Below the pieces are notes generated by a model that saw only the letters and a program-made list of their open reading frames with translations, was not told where the DNA came from and made no database searches. The position numbers and the translations under genes are program-made. From Faecalicatena orotica (GTDB lineage: Bacteria; Bacillota; Clostridia; Lachnospirales; Lachnospiraceae), in assembly GCF_003149245.1 (NCBI RefSeq), contig NZ_QGDL01000016.1:1-64000 (forward strand): a DNA stretch of 64,000 nucleotides, written 5' to 3'. Positions 33,979-44,260 of the stretch are shown here, one piece after another. The first letter of the stretch is position 1. Every line of letters starts with the position of its first letter.

Positions 33979-34956
33979 CTATTCGACCGGCTTCTGGTTC
34001 CACTGCCATTCACCGTCTTCATATGTGAACTGGTTCTCTACTCCATAGCCGCCGTTGTTGCCATCATTATAAGTATTTGCAAATGCTACGCTGGCAATTG
34101 TAACATCTACTCCATTTGCTACGATTGTAGCTGTCTGGCTCTGTGCTGTTGTTAATTCATAGCTTGAGCCTGGATACACTTCTGTAACTGTAACTATCAT
34201 GCCTGCCGGAATATTCTCGACTATTAATGACTGCCGGCCTGCCTCTGTAAAAGTCATGGATACTACATTGCTGTATCTGTCTGTACCTTTTTCCCCTTCA
34301 ATCGTAAATACGAAGGTTGCAGGTCCGAGTGAACTGTTGTATTCCGTAAGGTCCTTTATAATCTCCAGATTTCCCAGCCTTGGTTCTGCACCCATCTTGA
34401 CAAGACTCTCTGCATCATATAACCATTCGTCATCTTCCGGCCTCTGTGATGAATAGTAGAGGTTATTCGGAAGAGAGATTAAATATGGGGTAAAACTATA
34501 TTCATACTGGGTACTCGATAAGGTATCCATCATAACCAGATACATTCCTGTTTCAAGTCCTGAAGCAACTCCTTCTCCAGTAGTATGGTCAATTACGGCC
34601 TCCTTTGCCGGAGTCTTTCCATCTGTATTCGATGCCGCTGTGGCAGCCGCTGCTTCCCAGTCTGCATTTTCATCCTGTGAAAGCGCCTCTATGTCTACTC
34701 CATAGCTGCTGTCAAGCATTGTGAAATGTCTTGACTCTGATACAGATGCGATTCGGTAAAGCTTAGCCGTAATATCCGGAGCATTGGAATCTGTCCGGTA
34801 TACACTATCCGACGGTACTGTCAGTGTCAAAGAACACTGCTTTGTGATGTCGATCGCATCTGCCGCGTTGATATCTGTCAGTGACAATATCGGTACAACT
34901 AAAGCGCAAATGAGAACGAATACCTTACTCTTTTTCATAAATTCTCTTATCTTCAC
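33979..34956 (-). CDS. Pilin-like surface protein without a sorting signal
   Basis: A 325-residue secreted protein: signal peptide (about 5-32), an N-terminal pilin-like domain, a DUF7601/Cna-B-like domain (about 195-295: LGNLEIIKDLTEYN, FVFTIEGEKG, ENIPAGMIVTVTEVY) and a hydrophilic C terminus ending NQKPVE. It lacks LPXTG, membrane helix and basic tail, so sortases could not attach it by the usual route. Start is GTG at 34956, overlapping the sortase stop as GTGA, with GGAGG inside the sortase end; an ATG at 34938 is also possible. Confidence 0.75.
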   Translation of the reverse strand: MKIREFMKKSKVFVLICALVVPILSLTDINAADAIDITKQCSLTLTVPSDSVYRTDSNAPDITAKLYRIASVSESRHFTMLDSSYGVDIEALSQDENADWEAAAATAASNTDGKTPAKEAVIDHTTGEGVASGLETGMYLVMMDTLSSTQYEYSFTPYLISLPNNLYYSSQRPEDDEWLYDAESLVKMGAEPRLGNLEIIKDLTEYNSSLGPATFVFTIEGEKGTDRYSNVVSMTFTEAGRQSLIVENIPAGMIVTVTEVYPGSSYELTTAQSQTATIVANGVDVTIASVAFANTYNDGNNGGYGVENQFTYEDGEWQWNQKPVE

Positions 34957-35846
34957 TTCTTACCCTCCTCCAAGTCTTCTTCGGCCAGCTTCCTGCGCGG
35001 CCTGAATAAATGTTTCATAAGAACTATTATTAATGCAGTGACTGCCAGACCAAGTAATAAGAACAGCATATAATAATTCTGGATTGCCTGCACCATGGTG
35101 TCTACCGGGGTGCTCACCAGCTCTCCCTCATAAGGTACCCGGTGTCCCCGCACTAAAAGGCGGTGCGTATTCACCCCATAAGGTGTACAAGTAAATAATG
35201 TGACGTAATCCTGACCATCCTCGATCTGCAGTGCCTTATCGAGTGTTTCATGGTCATCTTTATCAACCATCGGAAGTATCTGGTCTACTTCATATGCCAG
35301 GTCTTCATCCAGTATGTGGAGATAAAATCTGTCTCCCTTTTTCATCTGGTCGATATCGGTAAACAACTTAGCTGCCGGAAGTCCCCTGTGTGCCGACAGA
35401 ACACTGTGTGTGCTCTCCCCGCCAATCGGGAGCTTCGTCCCGTTCATGTGTCCGACCCCGGTCTGTAAAACCTCGTCTGACGTCCCGTGGTAGATGGAAA
35501 GCTTTATGTTAACCTTCGGGATGGAGAGATATCCCATAATCCCGTTCCCTTCCACGTTCAGGACTTTCCAGTATTCCGTATCTTTAATATCAGTGAGTTT
35601 TGCATCTGTATTAAATATATCACCATAAATATTGTTACTGTCAAATGTGCTGTTGAAACTTCTGGCTGCTTCCCATGCCGCGTCAAAATCCTCCGGTTTC
35701 ATCTGGCTGATTGCTTTGTCATAGGTCGAAATCAGCTTTTGCTGCCTGTAAGTATTCCATTGATTAGATATTGTAGGATATACAAGAACTCCAAATCCAA
35801 TCAGAAACAGCAATCCAAATAAAAATGTCGTTATCTTACGTTTCAT
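34953..35846 (-). CDS. Class C sortase (pilus polymerase), second copy
   Basis: A 297-residue sortase. N-terminal helix (about 7-25), catalytic domain with HRGLP near 150, catalytic cysteine in VTLFTCTPYGVNTHRLLVRGHR (about 220) and arginine in the same block, C-terminal helix (about 255-275) and basic tail, as in pilus-assembly class C enzymes. It joins pilin subunits by transpeptidation. The start overlaps the first sortase by 11 bp. GGAAAAAAG precedes the ATG. Confidence 0.93.
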   Translation of the reverse strand: MKRKITTFLFGLLFLIGFGVLVYPTISNQWNTYRQQKLISTYDKAISQMKPEDFDAAWEAARSFNSTFDSNNIYGDIFNTDAKLTDIKDTEYWKVLNVEGNGIMGYLSIPKVNIKLSIYHGTSDEVLQTGVGHMNGTKLPIGGESTHSVLSAHRGLPAAKLFTDIDQMKKGDRFYLHILDEDLAYEVDQILPMVDKDDHETLDKALQIEDGQDYVTLFTCTPYGVNTHRLLVRGHRVPYEGELVSTPVDTMVQAIQNYYMLFLLLGLAVTALIIVLMKHLFRPRRKLAEEDLEEGKK

Positions 35847-36684
35847 CTTTTTTCCTGCGCTCTCTTACATACATTACTCCAATCAATACCCCTGTGATCA
35901 AAAGTCCTACAATTACCCACAAAATATAATTTGTCTCAAGACTGATGGATGACTGAGTCTCGTCTGTATATTTCTCTTCATATGGAACCCTGTGTCCGCG
36001 GACTAACAGTCTTTCTGTGTTTACACCGTATGGGGTGCATGTGAGAAGAGTCATCAGGTCTTCCCCGTCTTCGACGTTCAAATCGGAAGTATCTTCCGGC
36101 TTCACAACACTGATCTTATCAACCTCATAGCAAAGGGTATCATCCAGTACATGAACCATAAAATGATCGCCCTTTTTCAATTTATCCAGGTCTGTAAATA
36201 ATGTTGCACTCGGCAGTCCTCTGTGGGCTGATATAACACTATGCGTATTCTCTCCGCCTATCGGAAGGGAACTTCCCTCCAAGTGTCCTGCTGCATTTCT
36301 CAGGACCTCTTCTGATGTGGTATGGTATATTGGAAGTTTTACATCAATTTTCGGTATTTCTACCAGTCCCATTATACCATCATCCGTAATATTCAGACAA
36401 GCCTCATAAGCGGCATCCTCTTCGGACTGGGCATCTGCTATTGCAAAAGAGTCCGGAAGTATCATCGGAACAAGCGCTTTATTGTAAGCCTCTGCCTTTT
36501 TCCACTCCTTCTCATAATCAATCTGTCCGGCCGCCTCCATTTTAGAAACCTTTTCATCATAGCTGCTGATTAATTTTGACTGCCTGTATGAATTCCATTG
36601 ATTCGCTATAGTCGGATACAGCAGCAAGGACAACCCTATGACAAAGATGGCTACTATTATAATGTTATGATACTTTTTCTTCAT
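35836..36684 (-). CDS. Class C sortase (pilus polymerase), first copy
   Basis: A 282-residue class C sortase with the same architecture as its neighbour: N-terminal helix, SAHRGLPSATLF (catalytic His about 150), TLLTCTPYGVNTERLLVRGHR (Cys about 213) and C-terminal helix. The two copies are clearly paralogous but differ in the N-terminal lid region, for example the DSFAIADAQSEEDAAY stretch here. Tandem class C sortases often divide pilin substrates. It follows the backbone pilin after a GC-rich hairpin. Confidence 0.94.
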   Translation of the reverse strand: MKKKYHNIIIVAIFVIGLSLLLYPTIANQWNSYRQSKLISSYDEKVSKMEAAGQIDYEKEWKKAEAYNKALVPMILPDSFAIADAQSEEDAAYEACLNITDDGIMGLVEIPKIDVKLPIYHTTSEEVLRNAAGHLEGSSLPIGGENTHSVISAHRGLPSATLFTDLDKLKKGDHFMVHVLDDTLCYEVDKISVVKPEDTSDLNVEDGEDLMTLLTCTPYGVNTERLLVRGHRVPYEEKYTDETQSSISLETNYILWVIVGLLITGVLIGVMYVRERRKKDET

Positions 36685-36714
36685 ATGAGCTCTCCTTAAT
36701 GCTGTATATAAAAT

Positions 36715-36741
36715 GCAGGGCGGGCGACTCCCCCGCCCTGC
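36715..36741 (-). terminator. GC-rich hairpin between the backbone pilin and sortase genes
   Basis: GCAGGGCGGG (36715-36724) and CCCGCCCTGC (36732-36741) pair perfectly with a 7-nt loop. On the minus strand it is followed by ATTTTATAT, a weak T-run. Expected to attenuate read-through so sortases are made at lower level than the pilin, or to protect the pilin mRNA end. Confidence 0.8.
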
Positions 36742-36752
36742 AACAAAATTAA

Positions 36753-38297
36753 TTATTTGTTATTTTTGCGGCGTGATGCAAAAAACAGTGCTGCTGCAAT
36801 TATCATGATCAGGCAGCCGCCAATTGTGAAGATAGTTGTACCGATACCACCTGTTGATGGAAGGGATGAAAGTTTAGTATTCTTAATAGTAGTCTCGTTT
36901 TTATCAATCGTAACCGTTCCATCATTTGCTACATTGAATGTAGATGTAACTTTACCATCAATTGTAATTGTCCAAGATGCTAATTTACCAGAAATAGTAT
37001 CAAATGTAGCTGCTATTTTAACTTCAAATACATGTGTATTAATTGAATATCCATCTGGTGCATTAGTCTCTTTTAAGTAATAAGTTCCTGCTGCTAAGCC
37101 TTTCATGTAAATCTGGCCAGCTTTATCTGATAATGCTACACCGTCAAAAAGAACATTTCCGTCTTTATCAAAATTTTGATATACATTTTTGCACTCTGCA
37201 TCTTTATAAAGTGTAAATTCTGCACCCTCTAAAGCTTTTGAATCAGTATCCTCTCCAATTTTAGTAAGAATCTTATCTGTTCCTGTTGCTGAACCATCAA
37301 TATCAAATGTGTAAGTATATGTTTTGTCTTCTTTTTTACCAGTATTTCCATCTGTGTTAGAATCTCTTGTAAAGTCAAGTACTACATTGTTATTATTATC
37401 TTTTTCATTAAGTGCTGCATTTTCATTCAATTTTGCACTATAAGAAATAACAATTTCTTTACCTACATAATCATTCAGTGTGTAACCACCGTTTACAACA
37501 AAGTCAACTGTAATTTCTTGCCCTTTTAAGAAGAATGAATAATCTTTTGTATCTTCTAATGTTTTAATTACTTTATTGTTTTCTACAACATCAACCTTTA
37601 AATTACCAGCATAAGTCAGTCCAGCGGATAATGTATCAACTACATTTAATCTAGGATATAACCCACCATAATTTGGAACTGGGGAAATTGATACATTATA
37701 ATTAATAGTATCACCTATGTTAGCACTATTTCCTTTTCCATTCTCGTCATCAGCTATTGTCTTCTCAATTGTAGGTTCATCTGTTTTCTTAACCCATGCA
37801 TTTCCTTCGGTAATTGTATCAGTTACTTCTACTTTTCCATCTTTAATAACATTACCATTCTCATTTGCATAGTATACAGACGCAACTACTTCATTATAAA
37901 CTGTTGCTGTTGAACCCTTGACAATAATAAGATACATACCTACCGGAACTTCAGCAGTATAATCTTTTCCTGAAAGTGTTAACGGATAAGAATCGTTGGG
38001 TAATGTATCTGCTGCAATAGCTGCCAATTCACTTTGTGTTGGGCTAGTAATATCTACTAAATTATAAGGATTACTATAACCAGAGAAATTGTTATTAGCA
38101 TCATATTCTGCTGTTACAATTGGATAAGCTGTTACTGATGTAACCGTTTCCTCTATTCCTTTTACAGTAATAATTCCCGTGTCATCAGATGTTCCAACAA
38201 CACCATCATTACCTTCTGCTGCGAATGTCGTTACACCCATTCCCAATACCATAGCCAATGTCAAAAACACTGCTAAGACTTTCTTAATTTTACTCAT
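36753..38297 (-). CDS. Backbone pilin, LPXTG-anchored (SpaA-like)
   Basis: A 514-residue major pilin. Signal peptide about 1-28; fimbrial isopeptide-forming domain with WVKKTDEPTIEKTI (about 168-181), where pilin-motif lysine residues would link subunits; a Cna-B/SpaA domain (DSKALEGAEFTLYKDAECKN, and GLAAGTYYLKETNAPDGYSI with its E-box glutamate, about 345-440); and sorting signal LPSTG (about 482-486), hydrophobic helix and RRKNNK. Polymerised by the sortases encoded next. Confidence 0.95.
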   Translation of the reverse strand: MSKIKKVLAVFLTLAMVLGMGVTTFAAEGNDGVVGTSDDTGIITVKGIEETVTSVTAYPIVTAEYDANNNFSGYSNPYNLVDITSPTQSELAAIAADTLPNDSYPLTLSGKDYTAEVPVGMYLIIVKGSTATVYNEVVASVYYANENGNVIKDGKVEVTDTITEGNAWVKKTDEPTIEKTIADDENGKGNSANIGDTINYNVSISPVPNYGGLYPRLNVVDTLSAGLTYAGNLKVDVVENNKVIKTLEDTKDYSFFLKGQEITVDFVVNGGYTLNDYVGKEIVISYSAKLNENAALNEKDNNNNVVLDFTRDSNTDGNTGKKEDKTYTYTFDIDGSATGTDKILTKIGEDTDSKALEGAEFTLYKDAECKNVYQNFDKDGNVLFDGVALSDKAGQIYMKGLAAGTYYLKETNAPDGYSINTHVFEVKIAATFDTISGKLASWTITIDGKVTSTFNVANDGTVTIDKNETTIKNTKLSSLPSTGGIGTTIFTIGGCLIMIIAAALFFASRRKNNK

Positions 38298-38348
38298 ACT
38301 TTTTTCTCCTTTTTCTTTTTATTTTGTTGAGTTACTTTCATTTCTGTG

Positions 38349-38374
38349 CTGGCAGCGCTTTCACGTGCTGCCAG
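38349..38374 (-). other. Hairpin between the tip and backbone pilin genes
   Basis: CTGGCAGC (38349-38356) and GCTGCCAG (38367-38374) with a 10-nt loop, 52 bp before the backbone pilin start. No T-run follows on the minus strand, so it looks like a stabilising or processing hairpin rather than a terminator. Confidence 0.65.
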
Positions 38375-38404
38375 ACGAGACAAGAGTTTCTGTTAAATTA
38401 TGAA

Positions 38405-41400
38405 TTATTTCGATAATCCAACCCCCCTCTTGCGTTTGTTTTTATATAGGGTCAGCAGTCCTGCTAAGCACATTAGCAGCGTTCCACCGACGGTATACCA
38501 GAAGATTCCTGCGCCTCCGGCTGATGGAAGATCATATACAGGAGTATTTTCAAATTTGAAATATACTGTTGTGTCATCCTGTACCATATTACCTTCGATC
38601 ACTTTATCGCCGGATTTGATTGATTTTAAATCACCATTCTTTGTTATTTCTAGTGTCCATTTTTCTGTACTTACAGCATAACCGACCGGAGCTTTTGTTT
38701 CAGTAAGTGTATAGATACCTGTGGCCATCTTTCCTTCTAATGCTGTAGTATAATTCTCATCTGTATACCACTTAATAACTCCATTACTATCAGATTTTCC
38801 ATAATAGGTTTTGGCATCAGATGCTAACTCAAACTCTGCATCTGGAAGTACTAAATTATTGTCGCTTGCACTTACTTTCTGAATATCCCAGTTATTATAC
38901 ACTTCTTCATTTGTATAAGTAACCTGGCCGAGAACTCCATTTTCGTAATCTTTCTGAGCAATAACATCTTCACCGTCTTTGTTGTTTCCAAGTTTAAATG
39001 CAACTGATTCAGATTCAGAGTTTGTGCTGCTTTCGCAATTTGTTATATCATCTATTACAAACGCTTTAACTGAATAGCCATTAGATACAGACTCTATAAC
39101 TTCATATTCACCACGTGGAAGTTTCTTCAGTTCTTCACCTTTATAAGATGCACTTGTTTCACCAGCTGGAATAGTTATTGTAACAGTTTTATAATCAGAA
39201 CCATCTTTATTTATTTTAAATACAAAGCTCTGATCTTTATTAGATAACTTATCTAATATTTTTGTTATCCTAATCTCACCAACGATTACATTTACAACAT
39301 ATTCACCGTCTGTAACCAGTTTGTTAGTTTTTGGATTCAGTTCTGTACCACCGTTTGCTGCTGGGGGATTGATTCCGTTAAGCTCACTCATCACCTTTCG
39401 TTCAGCTGTTGTATACGGGATAAACTGAACTTCTAATTCGTATGCCTCAACCCGCTTACCATCTTTATCAACCGCGTGTTCATTCATGTTACCACCCGGA
39501 TTGTCAGATAACTTGTAGGTATATACGAAATATCCAACTGAATCTTCTGTATTCGGATAAATATATTCTATAGATTTATCCGCTCCTAAGGTGATTGTTT
39601 GCTTCTCTTGTAATTCCTTCTTTTGGCTTTCAGTTAACTCTGGAAATGATGGTTTGCCTGTATTTGTAGTTGTTCTATTGTCAAGTTCTACAATACTTAA
39701 TGTATCAGCCAATTCTTTTGCAAAAGCTGCCGGATTGATTATATCACCCTTATATATAGTGGTTTCTTTATTATCCATATCCAGCTTAAGAAGTTTTACA
39801 TTAACCGATGGCTGCGGAAACGTCTTTGTTGTAGTTTCATCAACATATATTCCTGATGAAGCCCCATTTGTCGGAACCATGTTACCGCCGATAAAGTCAT
39901 CCTTTGCCTGAATTTTAAAGCTTGCTGACCAACCATTTGATGTAGGGTCTTCTGAATCTTTGTTTCCAATAATTGCAGAATCACCAGTCCACGTTATTGT
40001 TGTAGTACCATCCTCATTTTCCTTAATTGTTACATCTTTGTTTTTGCTAAGAGCCGCCTTTGATTCATCAGTAAGTTTAAATCTTGCATCGATTACATCA
40101 ACAATCTTCTCCGCTTTAACTTTGAACAATTCTCCAATGCTTCCCGCGATGTCTTTAAAAATATCATTTAAACCATCTGTATTATCAGTAGTATAGGAAT
40201 ATGTCCTACCATCTTTTGGAGGAGTTGCAATATAATCACTTAAGAAATTTTTTGCATATGTCCATGACCTATGATTTTCATGACCATATTCGGAACCTGA
40301 AGGATCTCCTTCGTTCCAGTAAAAATAGGAACTTCCTAAATTATAACCAACCGTGTATAATGTAGCTTTTTCTTTGACATTTTTAGCTTCTTTAACCGCA
40401 TGATTAGCTACCATACAATTGAAACTACTATTAGAAGAACTGTATCCTGGCATTCCATCTGTAAAGAAAAGTACATATTTGTTATCATACTTAGCCTGAG
40501 TATCCAGAATACTATTAGTAACTTCTAAAGCATCTCCCATTGGAGTACCGCCATAATGACTCTTATTGTTAATAAATCCAGTTAGCTTGGAGATATTATC
40601 ATTAGTATTTAATTGATAAAAATCACTTTGGCTAGTTGTTCCATAGTCTCCTTCATCTCCCTGATACCATACAACAGCTATTTCACTTATTGAGGAGGCA
40701 TCTTTTGCTGATTGAACGAAACTTGTTGCAGCAGACTTAAGCTTTGTCATACCATTACTTCCCATTGAACTACTTGCATCCAATACAAGTACGATACTAG
40801 CCCCTTGCGCTGCTGTTCCTTCTTCTCTTCCGCTAGTAGATGCCGTTAAATCAATCTGGAAAACTCTATTATTTTCATCAACTACTTTTACAGTTTTATC
40901 ATTTGTCAAGTGTTTTACCGCTTCTTCATGTACTGTATAATTGACTATTTTACCATCTTCTACTAATTCTCCTCCTAATGTATATAACGTTGCTACTACC
41001 TTGTCTTTTCCTGATTTTTCAACCTTTACTTTCCATTCAGCATTTTCTTTAGCATAACCGCTAGCAGGTTCTGTCTCTGTTAATGTATATGTGCCTTCTG
41101 TTAAATTCTTAAACGTAACTGTTCCGCTTAAATCAGATGTTGCTTCATATTTTTTTGAAGAATCCTTGTCACTTACAAGTAAGAATTTTGCACCATTAAC
41201 AGGATTGTCTGATGTATTAACCTTTTTGAAATTGAAGTCACATTTAAGACTACTTACCTGTACTACTGGTTTTTTGTACTCAGCATTTTTTACCTGATCC
41301 TCTGTACTTACTTTGTAAGATACTGATGCACTATCATTTGAATAGAAACCTGGTTTTTCAGAACTGGTTGCATTTCCTACTGCATCTGTGTTTAAATCTC

Positions 41401-44194
41401 CTCGGTCTGGATATTTTCCATTTGCAAAATAATCGTCTTTTGCCGCTTCACTTGGAACAACATCAAAACTGATACTGTAAGTCACACCATCTGCTAACTC
41501 GGCATTTTTAAGTACATTTAATGTAACTGTTTTTTTATTTTTATCCAACGTATATGTGTAGCTGCTTGTTGGAAGATTACTAGTATTTCCATTTTTATCT
41601 GTCTTTTGTACTTTGACATTAGGTTCATCAGCAAAGTCTACCCATTGACTTAACTTATCAGTAATAACAACATTCGTATAAACAGCTTTTGTAATTTCGT
41701 CAGCAATCTTTTTGAATTCTGCTTTCATTGTATCGGCATTTGTTCCATGAAGAACTTTTCCATTAATGGCAGTTGAAAAATTAACACAATTCTTTGCACT
41801 ATCGTTAGTAGTTGAACCGCTTGCATTAACGACATATGCTCCATTTGTCGATGTTAAAACTGGAGAAGAATTCCATGCATTTAATGCGTATTTATAATTA
41901 TATCCTTGTTTGTCTGATGATCCTGTTCCCTCTACTGTTGTTGTGCCTGTTTTATATCGATATGTTGGAGAACCATCCGTTAAAAAGATCACATAACTCT
42001 TATTTCCGGGATTACTATTCTGTCGCGATTTCAGAAGATCAGCACCTTCTTGAATTCCTGCCTGCCAGTTCGTTCCGCCATCACAATCATTATAACTCAG
42101 TTGAAAGTTAAAGTTTTTAACCGACTGCCATTTTCCATTGTTCCATACACTGCTATTCTTACCGAATGTAACTGCTGCAAGATTAATATCCGCATCTGCA
42201 TTTCCAAGTGCACTTTTCAGTTCACTAATTGCATCATTTACATAATTATATCTATATATAGTCTTGCCATAACTAGATGACACCTCATCAGCCATACTTC
42301 CAGATCTATCTACAATCAATAAAATATCTATCGGTGTTGTTTTTCCTAATCCTCCTGTAACATCAAGTGTTAAAGTATAATCTTCATCTTTTTCATTATA
42401 TTTGATGTACTTACTATGATCAGGTGCATCTAAAGTACTTGTTGAACCACCTCCGCCTGAACTGCCATCATTACTACTTTTGTAGTAGATCATATATATA
42501 TTATTACTGCTAAAATCATCATATTTATTAAAATTTGCATTTTCACTATATTGCCAGCCACTTCTATACCTTATATAATAGTTGGTATAGTCAATGTCAC
42601 TATCACCATCCTTACCCTGACTATTTCCCAGCCTTGTCTTTAAAAAAGTATATCCTTCAATATCCTGCTTATAAGTTTTTAACTGAGTTTCACTACTTAT
42701 TTGAGTTTTAGATGGATTCGTTGTCATATCCGCTGATATTTCATTACCATCCGTATCAATATAATGTAGTGTCATTTTCTTTGCAGAAGAACTTGCGGTC
42801 CATGTAATGGTATACACTGAAAAACTATCCGTAACAAACTCAGCCTTTTTTACTTCTGCTGAATTTGTAGTTTCAACGGCTGTTTCTGTCTTACTATCGG
42901 CCACCATGTCAACAACATCTTTGACTTCACCCTTTTTATCTTCTTCCAGATGAAGTACTGTTACGTCTGCGTCCTTAGCCTTCTCTTCGTCTACCTCTTC
43001 CGGCAGGACTGCTTCTTTGTAATCCATGACAACTTTGACTTCACCATTTGGTTCTACCTTGTTGCCGTCTGCATCTACAAAGCTGATATCATAAGCAAGG
43101 AATCCGGCGATATCGTATTCTTCTTTTTCTGCTTTTTCCTGAAGTTTTTCTTCTACTTCTTTATACTGATCTTTTGTGTCTTTCTCGTCTTTCTTGATCG
43201 GTACAACCTGAAGTGTTGAGCCTGCAGGAATGATTCCTTCTTTTTCTGCTGTTACTGTAATTGCTACTTCGTCATCTTCATATTTAAGTGACTCAGGTTT
43301 ATTAGTTTTTTCTTCTTCTTTATTTTCCTTATTCTGATCAACTGCTTCTTCCTGAGGTTTCTGATCTTCTACATAACATCCGTAGATTGTAGATCGTCTG
43401 CCTTCCATCATGATCTTGTCTGCCAGACCATCTTCTTTTAAACTGATTTCTGAAAGATCATAATCATCGATGTTGTCTATGCTTTCTCCAGCGTTCTGTA
43501 ACTCTTCGATCTTATCTGACTTCTGAGTAATCTTTACGATCTCTGCTTCTGCATTTCCTGCAACTGAGTTTGCTTCATTGTAATAGAAGGTTGTTGCTTT
43601 CTTTGTATCTTTTATCTGGAAGTTGTTCTGTTCAAATGTGATCTTGATTTCTTTTCCCGGTTCAACCTGTTCGCCGTTTACTTTGAAGATTACATTATAT
43701 AAGAAGTAATTTCCAAGAACGTTTCCTTCTGCTACTGCTTTGCTCATGAGCGTTTTGATCTGCTCTGTTGTATCGGCTGCCGCGTATGTGACTTCCATCG
43801 TTACGTCAGCTGTGTTGGCTTCAAATGTTCCTTCTGGAATGTTAGCCGTTACTTTGCAGACTGCCTCGCCATTCTCACCTGTCATTACCTGACTTAATTC
43901 CATCTCATCCTGATGAGGAGCCTCTGGCTCTGCCGGTGTCTCTTCCTGAACCTCTGGCTGTTCTGCGGTGGATGCATCCGGTGCAGGTTCACCTTGTTCT
44001 GTATTCTCTCCGGTATCACCTTCGGCCTGCTGGGTATCTTCTGCTGTCTGACCGTCCAGTTCCCCGGTATTGTTCGTTGTTGTATTTTCTTCTCCTATAT
44101 GACTAGCTCTAAGCGGGCCGCGGCTGTTGAATGCTACACTGATAACCAGTACCACTACCACGAAAAACGCGAGCCATCTTTTCAATAATTTCAT
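38405..44194 (-). CDS. Tip pilin / adhesin with two vWA domains and LPXTG-type anchor
   Basis: A secreted protein of about 1,929 residues. Signal peptide (about 1-30); an acidic Glu/Thr/Gln linker (about 35-95); beta-rich stalk domains (about 100-530); a MucBP-like stretch MTLHYIDTDGNEIS; vWA domain 1 with MIDAS motif DRSGSM (about 630); Cna-B-type FNFKKVNTSDNPVNGAKFL (about 985); vWA domain 2 with DASSSM (about 1140); further Cna-B-like domains (WDIQKVSASDN, about 1768); and sorting signal LPSAG (about 1890) with basic tail. GGAGGAG supports the ATG at 44194, 10 codons inside a longer frame. First of the two pilin genes. Confidence 0.92.
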   Translation of the reverse strand: MKLLKRWLAFFVVVVLVISVAFNSRGPLRASHIGEENTTTNNTGELDGQTAEDTQQAEGDTGENTEQGEPAPDASTAEQPEVQEETPAEPEAPHQDEMELSQVMTGENGEAVCKVTANIPEGTFEANTADVTMEVTYAAADTTEQIKTLMSKAVAEGNVLGNYFLYNVIFKVNGEQVEPGKEIKITFEQNNFQIKDTKKATTFYYNEANSVAGNAEAEIVKITQKSDKIEELQNAGESIDNIDDYDLSEISLKEDGLADKIMMEGRRSTIYGCYVEDQKPQEEAVDQNKENKEEEKTNKPESLKYEDDEVAITVTAEKEGIIPAGSTLQVVPIKKDEKDTKDQYKEVEEKLQEKAEKEEYDIAGFLAYDISFVDADGNKVEPNGEVKVVMDYKEAVLPEEVDEEKAKDADVTVLHLEEDKKGEVKDVVDMVADSKTETAVETTNSAEVKKAEFVTDSFSVYTITWTASSSAKKMTLHYIDTDGNEISADMTTNPSKTQISSETQLKTYKQDIEGYTFLKTRLGNSQGKDGDSDIDYTNYYIRYRSGWQYSENANFNKYDDFSSNNIYMIYYKSSNDGSSGGGGSTSTLDAPDHSKYIKYNEKDEDYTLTLDVTGGLGKTTPIDILLIVDRSGSMADEVSSSYGKTIYRYNYVNDAISELKSALGNADADINLAAVTFGKNSSVWNNGKWQSVKNFNFQLSYNDCDGGTNWQAGIQEGADLLKSRQNSNPGNKSYVIFLTDGSPTYRYKTGTTTVEGTGSSDKQGYNYKYALNAWNSSPVLTSTNGAYVVNASGSTTNDSAKNCVNFSTAINGKVLHGTNADTMKAEFKKIADEITKAVYTNVVITDKLSQWVDFADEPNVKVQKTDKNGNTSNLPTSSYTYTLDKNKKTVTLNVLKNAELADGVTYSISFDVVPSEAAKDDYFANGKYPDRGDLNTDAVGNATSSEKPGFYSNDSASVSYKVSTEDQVKNAEYKKPVVQVSSLKCDFNFKKVNTSDNPVNGAKFLLVSDKDSSKKYEATSDLSGTVTFKNLTEGTYTLTETEPASGYAKENAEWKVKVEKSGKDKVVATLYTLGGELVEDGKIVNYTVHEEAVKHLTNDKTVKVVDENNRVFQIDLTASTSGREEGTAAQGASIVLVLDASSSMGSNGMTKLKSAATSFVQSAKDASSISEIAVVWYQGDEGDYGTTSQSDFYQLNTNDNISKLTGFINNKSHYGGTPMGDALEVTNSILDTQAKYDNKYVLFFTDGMPGYSSSNSSFNCMVANHAVKEAKNVKEKATLYTVGYNLGSSYFYWNEGDPSGSEYGHENHRSWTYAKNFLSDYIATPPKDGRTYSYTTDNTDGLNDIFKDIAGSIGELFKVKAEKIVDVIDARFKLTDESKAALSKNKDVTIKENEDGTTTITWTGDSAIIGNKDSEDPTSNGWSASFKIQAKDDFIGGNMVPTNGASSGIYVDETTTKTFPQPSVNVKLLKLDMDNKETTIYKGDIINPAAFAKELADTLSIVELDNRTTTNTGKPSFPELTESQKKELQEKQTITLGADKSIEYIYPNTEDSVGYFVYTYKLSDNPGGNMNEHAVDKDGKRVEAYELEVQFIPYTTAERKVMSELNGINPPAANGGTELNPKTNKLVTDGEYVVNVIVGEIRITKILDKLSNKDQSFVFKINKDGSDYKTVTITIPAGETSASYKGEELKKLPRGEYEVIESVSNGYSVKAFVIDDITNCESSTNSESESVAFKLGNNKDGEDVIAQKDYENGVLGQVTYTNEEVYNNWDIQKVSASDNNLVLPDAEFELASDAKTYYGKSDSNGVIKWYTDENYTTALEGKMATGIYTLTETKAPVGYAVSTEKWTLEITKNGDLKSIKSGDKVIEGNMVQDDTTVYFKFENTPVYDLPSAGGAGIFWYTVGGTLLMCLAGLLTLYKNKRKRGVGLSK

Positions 44195-44260
44195 AATGTA
44201 TACTCCTCCACTTCTCAAATACACGTTTTTCTCATTCTATTTAGGGGTTACAAATTTAAT

